Below, in pieces: positions 14,766 through 20,987 of a DNA stretch of 35,010 bases. The stretch lies in the IMG/VR virus record IMGVR_UViG_3300037137_001042, positions 1-35,010 of that record. One strand, written 5' to 3'. The translations under genes and the position numbers were made by a program. The notes under the pieces are model-generated. The model was not told the origin of the DNA. It was given only the letters and a program-made list of their open reading frames with translations, and did no database searches. Position 1 is the stretch's first letter. Every line of letters starts with the position of its first letter. The stretch is from a virus.

Positions 14766-14827
14766 TGTTTATATGTTGTTGTGTTTGTAAGACCAATATT
14801 TCTTGTCTGTTTGACTGTTTATATGTT
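14766..14827. repeat. 12-bp direct repeat TGTTTATATGTT, two copies
   Basis: Exact copies lie at 14766-14777 and 14816-14827, 50 bases apart (about five helical turns), in T-rich DNA upstream of the gene at 14912. Confidence 0.5.
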
Positions 14828-14911
14828 TATGGTTGTGTGTCCGTGTTGTTCACTTAGAGAGTAATCCTTATAACTCACAATAGGACATTCTAGGATATAG
14901 GTGCTTGAGAT

Positions 14912-15277
14912 ATGGCGAAAGATTTCTGGGGAAAACCAATATCGGTTTACACTAGCGACCAAGCAATAGAAGACGGCTTTCTATTTGATCTTGACCTGTT
15001 CAAGTATTGGCCGATAAACGCAAATTTTGAGACTCGACCACTAAAGTATGTGACCACTGGGTTACTAGCAAAAGGCTATTGGAACCCAGATGAAACACTG
15101 AATAACCCAAATATGCAAGACTTGATTGCTCAATCCTTACGTGTTTTCTCTAAGATGCGACCTGGTGACTATTTTGTTAGCGGAGTCATCGAATTGCCAT
15201 CGGGAACTAAACAGAAAATCTTTATCGCTCAAAATGAAACAGGCCGTTTTACCGTGATGTTGCCTGAAGATTATTAG
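14912..15277 (+). CDS. DUF6573-like small protein
   Basis: A 121-residue protein. The N-terminal YTSDQAIEDGFLFDL is the signature of a protein family (DUF6573-like) common on phages and plasmids, usually written YSRAQAIEDGVLVDV. The middle (LAKGYWNPDE...DLIAQSLRVFSKM) and the final strands (FIAQNETGRFTVMLPEDY) also fit the family, whose role is not known. It is preceded by a TATA-like box at 14867 and by GGTG near the start codon, and it is followed at once by a 29-codon gene and the ribozyme. Confidence 0.6.
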   Translation: MAKDFWGKPISVYTSDQAIEDGFLFDLDLFKYWPINANFETRPLKYVTTGLLAKGYWNPDETLNNPNMQDLIAQSLRVFSKMRPGDYFVSGVIELPSGTKQKIFIAQNETGRFTVMLPEDY

Positions 15278-15288
15278 GAGGCGAAAAC

Positions 15289-15378
15289 ATGAAGACTGAT
15301 AAACAGATATATGACCACATTTACCGTGTTGTTGCTGAGCTCATCTACGAGTATAAGCTTAAGCCTCACGGATTCTAA
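15289..15378 (+). CDS. very small protein (29 aa) ending inside the ribozyme
   Basis: A perfect ribosome site (AGGAGGCGAAAAC) precedes the ATG. The 29-residue product is helical (DKQIYDHIYRVVAELIYEYKL) and ends in KPHGF. Its TAA (15376-15378) falls in the 5' strand of hammerhead stem I, so translation up to the stop would disturb ribozyme folding. The peptide gene could therefore couple translation to RNA cleavage. No family recognised. Confidence 0.5.
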   Translation: MKTDKQIYDHIYRVVAELIYEYKLKPHGF

Positions 15379-15441
15379 GCCCCTGACGAGCTAAGATAGA
15401 ACTTAGCGAAATACCAAGTTTTTTCTTGGTATAGGGCAGAA
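15373..15441 (+). ncRNA. hammerhead ribozyme, type I, self-cleaving
   Basis: All invariant positions of the hammerhead core are present in order. Stem I 5' strand is UUCU-AA-GCCC (15373-15382), then core CUGACGA (15383-15389). Stem II is GCUAAG/CUUAGC (15390-15395 with 15402-15407), loop AUAGAA, then core GAA (15408-15410). Stem III is AUACCAAG/CUUGGUAU (15411-15418 with 15425-15432), loop of six U. Cleavage nucleotide A15433 follows, then the stem I 3' strand GGGC-AGAA (15434-15441). Cleavage is expected between A15433 and G15434. Stem I is open-ended, which makes it type I, with a two-base AA bulge that may contact loop II. The invariant bases plus three complementary stems make chance very unlikely. 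Confidence 0.9.
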
Positions 15442-15913
15442 AGGAGAAGGTGGTAAACGAAAGGAGCCTTCACGAAACACGGGGAATTTGGGAGCCGCAA
15501 AAAGAATCGTCCACGGCAGCCAACGCCATAGACGCTTTAACGTAAATGTACCGTTGCACCGAAGGAGCTAGAGTTTGCGAGTGAACGACTGAGCTAAGCA
15601 GGTTCCAAGGCATCTAGGTCTCTCTCAAGGGATTAGCCGCGCCTGGGAGCCTTGCCTCAGTCTTGAAATTGACTGCGTGATCGAGCTAAAGTAACGTGGT
15701 GTGCAGTCTGAAACAGCTAGGGATTCAGTGTCTACGGCTTGGTTTCTTGTGTGCCGCTGGGTGCTGGCTTTGCGGCTGTAAGCTAGATCGTGAGGCGGCT
15801 ACGTGACAGCCTTAAGTGCGTTCTAGCCTAGCCGAAAGCGTCTGTTTTGATCCCTGGTAAGAGGAGCTAGTTACTTGGGGTTCTAAGGCTGTTTCCCCGT
15901 GTCCTGTTTGCCC
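15434..15913 (+). ncRNA. large structured non-coding RNA (~480 nt), 5' end made by the hammerhead
   Basis: The stretch has no supportable reading frame on either strand and many complementary segments. Its first 11 bases (15434-15444) pair with 15903-15913 at 10 of 11 positions, closing the whole RNA. Internal helices that can be seen: 15446-15450/15467-15471; 15494-15497/15514-15517 flanked by 15490-15491/15520-15521; a long stem built from 15600-15602, 15607-15611 and 15613-15618 with 15642-15648, 15649-15653 and 15655-15657; CAGTC/GACTG 15658-15662/15671-15675; GCCGC/GCGGC 15753-15757/15772-15776; GCTAGA/TCTAGC 15782-15787/15822-15827 with GGCT/AGCC inside; GGGG/CCCC 15877-15880/15895-15898. 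It resembles in style the large ornate phage RNAs (GOLLD, ROOL), but I do not recognise it as either. Confidence 0.75.
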
Positions 15914-15943
15914 ATTTGAAACTTAGGAAAGGAGAGTGATAGT

Positions 15944-16504
15944 ATAAGCGTTTATCTGTCTATCCGTGGAAGCTACGACGTCACGTTTGAGTGCAAGCTG
16001 GAGCAGAATGAACTGTGGAAGAAAGCAGCATTGCGCATAATGCGGGATCCTGAGCTAGATTCTAAGGATTCTATGTTTAAAGTCAGTTTAGGCGACTATG
16101 AGACTGTGTGTGGAGCTAAGAAACGAAACGCGCTTAGAACGCTTGTGCGTGAACCAGCCAAATTCATTCGGCTAGAGAAAGCTATCGACGCTATCGATCG
16201 GAACGATTGGGTTGCTCTCAAAGAGAACTATGTTAAGGAGTCATTCGTCTGGTACATTAGGCAGGTTTGGCGTTACGTTAAGCCTAAACTGGAGCTAGAG
16301 AAATGGGTTGTTGACGCTTTGCTTGAGGAAGGAAATGGCGGTTTGCGAGTAGCTACGCTTTTGGATAGGTTGCTTAGGAAAGGCGTGATATGCGGATATG
16401 CGCAGTTGCGGGATGCGTTGAGCCATCTTTGCACGCTCTACATTGCGGAGCATCAGGGCGGAATGTTTAGTGTCCGTGATGGGCTGGTGGATTTTAGCGA
16501 TTAG
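15944..16504 (+). CDS. winged-helix-like protein, start codon uncertain
   Basis: The first standard starts are TTG at 16031 and ATG at 16040, but the frame is open and looks coding from 15944 (SVYLSIRGSYDVTFECKL, a beta-hairpin). A strong ribosome site (GGAAAGGAG, 15926-15934) sits just before an ATA codon at 15944. Either ATA is used, or a one-base change has separated the GTG at 15936 from the frame. From 15944 the product has about 186 residues. The C-terminal 70 (VVDALLEEGNGGLRVATLLD to LVDFSD) look like a winged helix-turn-helix. It is the first gene after the structured RNA. Possible DNA-binding or replication-initiation role, unproven. Confidence 0.6.
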   Translation: MSVYLSIRGSYDVTFECKLEQNELWKKAALRIMRDPELDSKDSMFKVSLGDYETVCGAKKRNALRTLVREPAKFIRLEKAIDAIDRNDWVALKENYVKESFVWYIRQVWRYVKPKLELEKWVVDALLEEGNGGLRVATLLDRLLRKGVICGYAQLRDALSHLCTLYIAEHQGGMFSVRDGLVDFSD

Positions 16505-16515
16505 AGGATGAAATA

Positions 16516-17052
16516 ATGTTAAAGATAGAACGTACATGGGCAATGCCTAATAAATGGACATTTCGGATTCTACCTATTGAACAATTACTTAGAATGGAAA
16601 TGAATGGGGGTTTATGGATAGATCCTTTTTGTGGAAAAAGCAAAATTGCACAAATAAACAATGACATTAACCCAAATATGCCTGCTGATTTTCATTTAGC
16701 CGCTACCGAATTTCTAAAACGATTTAATGATGAATCAGTGGATGGGGTTTTGTATGATCCACCATATAGTGGTGAACAAATAAAGCGTTCATATGAAAAT
16801 GCTGGTTTAGAAACTCTAAATAAAGGGAACATAACTCAGTCAAGTTTCTGGTCTCGTCCTAAAGATCAAATAGCGCGAATCTTGAAACCAGGTGGAAAGG
16901 TTATTTCATTTGGTTGGAATTCATCTGGATTAGGAAAGACTCGCGGGTTTACCAAGAATAGAATATTGCTTATTTGCCATGGATCGGCTCATCCTGATAC
17001 CATAGTTGTCGTTGAAACCAAGATTCAAACTAGGCTTTCGATGGTGATTTGA
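16516..17052 (+). CDS. DNA adenine/cytosine-N4 methyltransferase-like protein
   Basis: A 178-residue protein with DPPY at residues 81-84, the catalytic motif of amino-methylating DNA methyltransferases, and LWIDPFCGKSKIA at 33-45 as the SAM-binding block. Later it has ILKPGGKVISFGW, the usual strand after the catalytic helix. It is shorter than most such enzymes and lacks an obvious target-recognition domain, a form common in archaeal and bacterial viruses. The gene is visibly more A/T-rich than its neighbours, which suggests separate acquisition. It may methylate viral DNA to evade host restriction. The start ATG has GAGG upstream. Confidence 0.75.
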   Translation: MLKIERTWAMPNKWTFRILPIEQLLRMEMNGGLWIDPFCGKSKIAQINNDINPNMPADFHLAATEFLKRFNDESVDGVLYDPPYSGEQIKRSYENAGLETLNKGNITQSSFWSRPKDQIARILKPGGKVISFGWNSSGLGKTRGFTKNRILLICHGSAHPDTIVVVETKIQTRLSMVI

Positions 17053-17109
17053 ATAATCAGGAATAAAGTTTATCTGCTTAAGTGTCTATGTGTGTAAGGT
17101 GATGAAAGG

Positions 17110-17304
17110 ATGACTGAACAAAAGAAAATACGGCTGACAATAGTCATATCCGCACAAGTGGATGAGCTACTCCGCGACCACATACGCCGCAAAGGCGACA
17201 TATCCCGCATAATCAGCGAGCTGGTGATTCAGAAGTTCATGCCCGAGGCCATAGCGCGGGAAGCCGAGAAAGCGGGCATCCCGCTCACTGGGCCAGCAGC
17301 GTAG
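17110..17304 (+). CDS. ribbon-helix-helix DNA-binding protein
   Basis: A 64-residue protein: a beta strand (KIRLTIVISAQVDELL) followed by two helices (RDHIRRKGDISRIISELVIQKF), the Arc/MetJ/CopG layout that binds operators as a dimer. The ATG follows AAGGTGATGAAAGG. Its 3' end overlaps the convergent pilin-like gene by 20 bases. It probably regulates a nearby promoter. Confidence 0.7.
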   Translation: MTEQKKIRLTIVISAQVDELLRDHIRRKGDISRIISELVIQKFMPEAIAREAEKAGIPLTGPAA

Positions 17305-17701
17305 TGTTCCAGCTATAGTAGTCAGCTAGAGCGTTGTGCGGCGTAAGCGTCAGCGTATCGTTTAGCCAGCTTTTAGGCATTACAGCAGTGCCGTTCTTAA
17401 GCCATGTTTCAGTCCAATCAGACGGCAAATCAGTGATTATTAGGCTGATGTTGAGAGCTACGTTTCCAGCGTTGTAGACACTGAACTCCACTGTTTCAGC
17501 TACTCCACCCGTAAGATCGCCCCACTCTATCCAATCATTGTTCTCGAAAATCACGTTGTCAACGTAAGCGGATACTAGAATGGTTCCGTCTTGGTTGAAG
17601 AAGAAGCTGGAAGCAGCTGAAGCTAGACCTATAGCCAAAATGATGGATAGAGCTAGAACTATGACCGTTGAAACCTTTGTTATTCCCTGATTGTCTTTCA
17701 C
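17285..17701 (-). CDS. secreted/membrane-anchored protein with pilin-like N-terminus
   Basis: A GTG start at 17701 overlaps the TGA of the upstream gene (GTGA); the longer open frame upstream is that gene read out of frame. The 138-residue product opens with KDNQGITKVSTVIVLALSII, a short polar leader with Gly-Ile before a hydrophobic helix, resembling archaeal type IV pilin or class III signal sequences. The exported part is a beta-sandwich-like domain with many Asn (DNVIFENNDWIEWGDL; NISLIITDLPSDW), including possible N-glycosylation sites such as NIS, NGT, NDT and NTT. It is the last gene of the GTPase/membrane operon and likely faces outside the cell or virion. Confidence 0.65.
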   Translation of the reverse strand: MKDNQGITKVSTVIVLALSIILAIGLASAASSFFFNQDGTILVSAYVDNVIFENNDWIEWGDLTGGVAETVEFSVYNAGNVALNISLIITDLPSDWTETWLKNGTAVMPKSWLNDTLTLTPHNALADYYSWNTTLLAQ

Positions 17702-18036
17702 TTTGAATCGCCTCCTTTCTGCTTGAGCTTCTTGATTGACTGGCGGTTGATGCAGAAGAATATGATTATCACGATTAGAATCGCGGGACCTAGCCAAATC
17801 TGCGCCTTGAACACTCCAGCCAAAGCTAGAGCAAACTGATAGTACCAGTCCGTCCACAGCCCGATTGCCCAAAGGATGCTTGCGCCCACGAACGTGATGA
17901 AAGTCCAATACTCGAAGAACCTCTTGTGGATAACCGCGTCAGTAAACGGGATCACGAGGTACTCCTTAGTGACTATGCTCGTCATGCCAGGCTGGTCAAC
18001 GATGATTTGCCGACGGGTTTCTTTGTCGTCGGTCAC
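17698..18036 (-). CDS. two-span membrane protein
   Basis: A 112-residue protein with a polar N-terminus of about 40 residues, two hydrophobic helices (FITFVGASILWAIGLW around 47-62; WLGPAILIVIIIFFCI around 81-96) and a basic tail (KKLKQK), which predicts both ends in the cytoplasm. Its start overlaps the upstream gene (ATGA-type, 18033-18036) and its stop overlaps the GTG of the pilin-like gene. The family is not recognised. It probably works with the other membrane proteins of the operon. Confidence 0.65.
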   Translation of the reverse strand: MTDDKETRRQIIVDQPGMTSIVTKEYLVIPFTDAVIHKRFFEYWTFITFVGASILWAIGLWTDWYYQFALALAGVFKAQIWLGPAILIVIIIFFCINRQSIKKLKQKGGDSK

Positions 18037-18641
18037 TTGACCACCACGATTTCTCTTACCTGCACTTTCAAGGCAGCTACGAGATTGCGGAGTTCCTGAA
18101 CCTGCGCGTTGAGTTGCGTGATCTGCGTGTCCTTGGCTCCTATGATGTCGCGTGCTTCCTCGGCGAAAGTGTCTTCCTTGTACGCTTTAAGCTGGGTTTC
18201 TAGGCTCTGCATCTTTATCTGTGACATGCTGAGTTGCTGCCCGTTGGTTATGGCTACTCTTTGAGCGTCCACGATTGCTTGAGCGCTTACTTTCTCGGCT
18301 TGAGCGCGCGCTCTGTCTCCAGTGATCTTGCTCCATAAGCCTATTACCGCTCCCGTCGCGGTGATTGCCGTGACTGCTGCTTGAACGGGGTACTGAACTA
18401 TGTAGCTTGAAAGGTCGCCCAGCATGACTGATCCCGAGGCTAGGAGCTGCTTGGCAAACCCGCTTATCGGGATAACAACCATGTCAGTATAAGCGCACAG
18501 CGGCTCAGAATGGAAGTAGCTGACTGCCCAAACGCCTAGACCTATCAAGAACCCGGCGGCTGCAACAATCCATGTCTTGCGGCTTGATGATGCCGCGAAG
18601 TCTGCTATCTTCCCAACATTTTCAACCGTCGCCATTGCCAT
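18033..18641 (-). CDS. membrane protein with long cytoplasmic coiled coil
   Basis: A 202-residue protein with one clear membrane helix near residues 23-42 (TWIVAAAGFLIGLGVWAVSYF), a second hydrophobic part near 85-103 (VQAAVTAITATGAVIGLW), and then about 95 residues of heptad-like helix (QLSMSQIKMQSLETQLKAY; TQITQLNAQVQELRNLV). The layout resembles a membrane-tethered coiled-coil spacer or tether. The 5' end overlaps the GAP1-like gene by 20 bases. It probably joins the GTPase module to the membrane; the family is not recognised. Confidence 0.65.
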   Translation of the reverse strand: MAMATVENVGKIADFAASSSRKTWIVAAAGFLIGLGVWAVSYFHSEPLCAYTDMVVIPISGFAKQLLASGSVMLGDLSSYIVQYPVQAAVTAITATGAVIGLWSKITGDRARAQAEKVSAQAIVDAQRVAITNGQQLSMSQIKMQSLETQLKAYKEDTFAEEARDIIGAKDTQITQLNAQVQELRNLVAALKVQVREIVVVK

Positions 18642-19011
18642 TCACTTCAACCTGAAGCGCCTTGAGCGGAGCCTTCACGCCATTATCCTCTCTAATGAAA
18701 AAGGGGCTAAAGATCTGGTCGATCCTCAACCCCTTAATCATTTGGCTGCAGGGGACAAGAATAGTGTGGTTCCACACCCCCCTGCGGCCGTACTCGTCCA
18801 CGGTGGGCTTGAGGAAGCTGAGGGCGAAAACCTTGGTTTTGCAGACTGGCGTTAGTGTGACTGTTTCTTTGCCGTCGGTTGCTCCTTGCCTCAAGAGAAA
18901 AGCAAGGTCGTCTGGCTCCAAGCGTTCGTTTAAGCCTTCGCTTTTGAGGAATAGCATTCGTTTCTGTTTCGGGCTATATCCGTTAATGAAATGCTCGCAA
19001 AAAATCATCAT
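18622..19011 (-). CDS. GAP1-N-like (GTPase-associated) protein
   Basis: A 129-residue protein. The N-terminal HFINGYSPKQKRMLF and the block GRRGVWNHTILVP at residues 75-87 resemble the N-terminal domain of GTPase-associated protein 1 (GAP1), which in bacteria is encoded beside GTPases in predicted biological conflict operons and typically reads as GY..GH.LL followed by RxGxVWTHTLL. Here it lies 3 bases downstream of a P-loop GTPase, which supports the match. Bacterial GAP1 proteins are much longer, so this would be a minimal version. Assignment from remembered motif patterns, medium confidence. Confidence 0.5.
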   Translation of the reverse strand: MMIFCEHFINGYSPKQKRMLFLKSEGLNERLEPDDLAFLLRQGATDGKETVTLTPVCKTKVFALSFLKPTVDEYGRRGVWNHTILVPCSQMIKGLRIDQIFSPFFIREDNGVKAPLKALQVEVNGNGDG

Positions 19012-19014
19012 TGC

Positions 19015-19965
19015 TCACGTTGCGAACGTAGTTTTTATCCAGCTAATCAAGTTATAGTAGCTTTGCTCACTATAAACGGGCAAGTTGCGTTCATGGTCCA
19101 CCGCGATCTTGTATCCTCGGTTTCCAGGGTGCTTCGCAAATTCTATCGTTCCATCCGCCCTCTTTATCCGTTCAACCTGAACGTGGACTGGGAAGAACTT
19201 GACTTTCTCCAAGCCGTAGAACTTGAGCAATCCGCTTGTCTGGCGGAAGTACGTTTCGAGGAATAGTCTGGCTCCATCCGCGCTGTACAAGTCCATGCCG
19301 CGAGACTTCATGTAGCTGTCAATCATGTCGTACTTCGCGAGAAGAACAGCTATGCCCTCAATCTTCGGGCTACGGCTCTTCTGCTTGTAACGGTAGATAG
19401 CTGAAAGAATACGCGCAATGTTAGTGTCAGGGTCCTTCTGCCCAATGGATTCCTCATCCATCTGAGGCACTCCTGGCAGGTGCGCCCTGCTAACTGGAAC
19501 AACCAAGACGTAGCCATTCGAATCACAGATGTACTTGTTCAGGTTCTCCGCCGTCTGGTACTCCTGACTCTGCTGATAAACGCGGTCAGTGAACGGCCCC
19601 ATCATGCTCTCTATGTCTTCGCCAGCGGTCTCCGTGAACGGAAGCACGACGGTTCGTTCGCCCGCCATACTCTTCCACTTCATAATCACGTCCGCCTCGT
19701 AAAGAAGCCCTGGCGGCGTGGGTTCTGGGAAGAATCCTTGGCACAGATCCGCTGGAACCTGCCGTATTCCGCTTGTGCGTTCGTCTATGAAGTGCGTGAA
19801 GTTCCTGTCGCGCGTGCTAAGCAAGTCGCACGTGAGTGTGAGGCATCCGAGGCTTGTAGTCTTGCTGCTTCCCCGCGTGCCTACGAATATGACTCGCTTC
19901 TGAACCGTTGATGTGCTGCTTAAATATGGTATCTGCTGGGCGACTCTTTTGAGTATGTCGCTCAA
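19015..19965 (-). CDS. P-loop GTPase (TRAFAC-like, double-GTPase/GAP1-system type)
   Basis: A 316-residue protein with a P-loop GTRGSSKTT at residues 29-37, a switch II-like ETAGE at 112-116 (in place of DxxG), and AKYD at 210-213, a good match for the base-specificity motif (N/T)KxD. No membrane helix is present. The arrangement fits GTPases found with GAP1 proteins. The next gene is the GAP1-like protein and four flanking genes encode membrane or secreted proteins, so it may be a switch acting on a membrane complex, for instance in egress, entry exclusion or host-defence interference. A DNA-packaging ATPase was considered but no Walker B acidic pair is seen. Confidence 0.7.
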   Translation of the reverse strand: MSDILKRVAQQIPYLSSTSTVQKRVIFVGTRGSSKTTSLGCLTLTCDLLSTRDRNFTHFIDERTSGIRQVPADLCQGFFPEPTPPGLLYEADVIMKWKSMAGERTVVLPFTETAGEDIESMMGPFTDRVYQQSQEYQTAENLNKYICDSNGYVLVVPVSRAHLPGVPQMDEESIGQKDPDTNIARILSAIYRYKQKSRSPKIEGIAVLLAKYDMIDSYMKSRGMDLYSADGARLFLETYFRQTSGLLKFYGLEKVKFFPVHVQVERIKRADGTIEFAKHPGNRGYKIAVDHERNLPVYSEQSYYNLISWIKTTFAT

Positions 19966-20396
19966 GCTGTGACTGTTGCCTCCTGCGCCTTCTTACTTTG
20001 GTCTGGAACTGGAATGGTTGTTCCTTGTATCAGTTGGGTAGATGTCGTTGCTGTGGGCACTGGCACTTCCCTGACTATGATTGTTTGCGGCTGACTCATT
20101 ATCGGCTGCTGCTGCATCACTGTCTTTGATGGGTGAAGGAGAGGAATCTTTCCAGCTTTATAGACTTTGTATATGAGGAAGAAAGTTACAAACCCGCCGG
20201 CGAACCAGATCAGCATGTGGTAGGTCTGGTATGCGGGCATCGCTGTTATGCTTCCCCACCACGTTGAAATGCCTACATACGCTCCTCCCCCGAAGGTTTC
20301 GAGGGCTGAAACTATGCCTTCCTTCAAAGGCGGATAGCTTGCGACTGCGATAAGGAAGAATATGATGCTGAGGAGAACAATGTATAACCACTTCAT
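19962..20396 (-). CDS. two-span membrane protein with Pro/Gln/Thr-rich tail
   Basis: The ATG at 20396 is preceded by an excellent ribosome site (GGAGGTGATTTCACG), so the longer open frame is rejected. The 144-residue product has a signal-anchor-like helix at residues 2-20 (LYIVLLSIIFFLIAVAS), a second span near 60-80 (MLIWFAGGFVTFFLIYKVY) and a low-complexity tail (QQQPIMSQPQ; VPTATTSTQ) that is probably cytoplasmic. It overlaps the GTPase start by 4 bases. Likely membrane partner of the GTPase. Confidence 0.7.
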   Translation of the reverse strand: MKWLYIVLLSIIFFLIAVASYPPLKEGIVSALETFGGGAYVGISTWWGSITAMPAYQTYHMLIWFAGGFVTFFLIYKVYKAGKIPLLHPSKTVMQQQPIMSQPQTIIVREVPVPTATTSTQLIQGTTIPVPDQSKKAQEATVTA

Positions 20397-20418
20397 CGTG
20401 AAATCACCTCCAAAAATT

Positions 20419-20763
20419 TCATTCCTGCAACGCTCCCTGCCCGTATCCATCTATCAGCACTAAGCCGTGGAAAACCTGCGGGACAGCGCTCATTTCGAGG
20501 TAGGGTTGGCTTCGCATGACTTTCGCGATCTCTTCCGTGGTGGTTTTGCAGACTGTTTCTTTTAGTTCTTTGTCGCGGTAAGCGTTTTTGAAGGCTAGGT
20601 GCCGTGCTATGCGTTCCTGTTCTTTGATTAGGCTTCTTTTTCCTCTATGAGTCATTCTGGCACCGCGCAGGCTCCGTCTGTTACGGGCAGGCGATTTAAA
20701 GAAAGTAATAGTTTTCTTATGCTCAGATATGTTAATAAGCGTTTGTATGTCGGTTTCTTCCAC
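20419..20763 (-). CDS. basic hypothetical protein, first gene of the GTPase operon
   Basis: Up to 114 residues from a GTG at 20763; an ATG at 20655 (with GGTG five bases upstream) would give 78 residues. The TATA-like palindrome at 20768-20775 lies so close to the GTG that, if it also serves this strand, transcription would begin inside the longer frame, which favours the shorter start. The protein is strongly basic and helical (RGKRSLIKEQERIARHLAF), ending in VFHGLVLIDGYGQGALQE. It could bind nucleic acid. No family recognised. Confidence 0.5.
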   Translation of the reverse strand: MEETDIQTLINISEHKKTITFFKSPARNRRSLRGARMTHRGKRSLIKEQERIARHLAFKNAYRDKELKETVCKTTTEEIAKVMRSQPYLEMSAVPQVFHGLVLIDGYGQGALQE

Positions 20764-20767
20764 AATC

Positions 20768-20775
20768 CTTATAAA
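20768..20775 (+). promoter_or_regulatory. TATA-like box between divergent genes
   Basis: CTTATAAA is nearly symmetric (ATTTATAAG on the other strand) and lies 31-38 bases before the ATG at 20806. It could drive the plus-strand group and possibly the minus-strand GTPase operon as well. Confidence 0.45.
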
Positions 20776-20805
20776 TCCCGTTGGGATATAGTGAGAGATA
20801 GAGAG

Positions 20806-20985
20806 ATGTTAAGAATAATGCAGAAAGAAGCGTTGCCGAAAATCGTGCTGGCGGGCTACTTCAAGGATGGCTCTCAAGAGGTTGAGACGCTCACCATACA
20901 CTACGACGGCGAGTATCTCTGGCTTGAAATGATCCTCAAGAACGGGCAAGTCGTTCAGACACAGAGTTTCAAGGGAGAGACCTGA
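20806..20985 (+). CDS. small beta-rich hypothetical protein (59 aa)
   Basis: The ATG at 20806 fits the TATA box 31 bases upstream; the longer frame to 20647 runs through the divergent gene. The 59-residue product alternates strands and turns (KIVLAGYFKDGSQEV, TLTIHYDGEYLWLEMILKNG), a small beta-sheet domain. It begins a plus-strand chain of overlapping small genes. No family recognised. Confidence 0.55.
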   Translation: MLRIMQKEALPKIVLAGYFKDGSQEVETLTIHYDGEYLWLEMILKNGQVVQTQSFKGET

Positions 20986-20987
20986 TA

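Larger units (their letters stand above)
14488..14911. other. T/G-rich intergenic region with repeats; candidate control region or origin
   Basis: 424 bases without a supportable gene, markedly rich in T and G on the plus strand. It holds an adjacent pair of 16-bp repeats (14530-14561), an overlapping inverted repeat GTATTATG-like pair (GTTATG 14549-14554 with CATAAC 14565-14570), a 12-bp direct repeat TGTTTATATGTT (14766-14777 and 14816-14827) and a TATA-like CTTATAA at 14867-14873, 40 bases before the next start. Strand-biased, repeat-bearing DNA of this kind is typical of replication origins or regulator-binding regions, but no initiator gene is recognised. Confidence 0.4.

Noticed and set aside
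15411-15432. Hairpin with T-run (ATACCAAG-TTTTTT-CTTGGTAT) read as a terminator
   Set aside because: The T-run is in the loop, not after the stem, and the stem fits exactly as stem III of the hammerhead with all core bases on both sides.
15445-15902. tRNA, tmRNA, RNase P RNA or group I intron in the structured RNA
   Set aside because: No T-arm (GTTCNANNC-type) segment with a matching acceptor stem, and no recognisable RNase P or group I core sequence could be found by eye. A covariance search would be needed for a firm exclusion.
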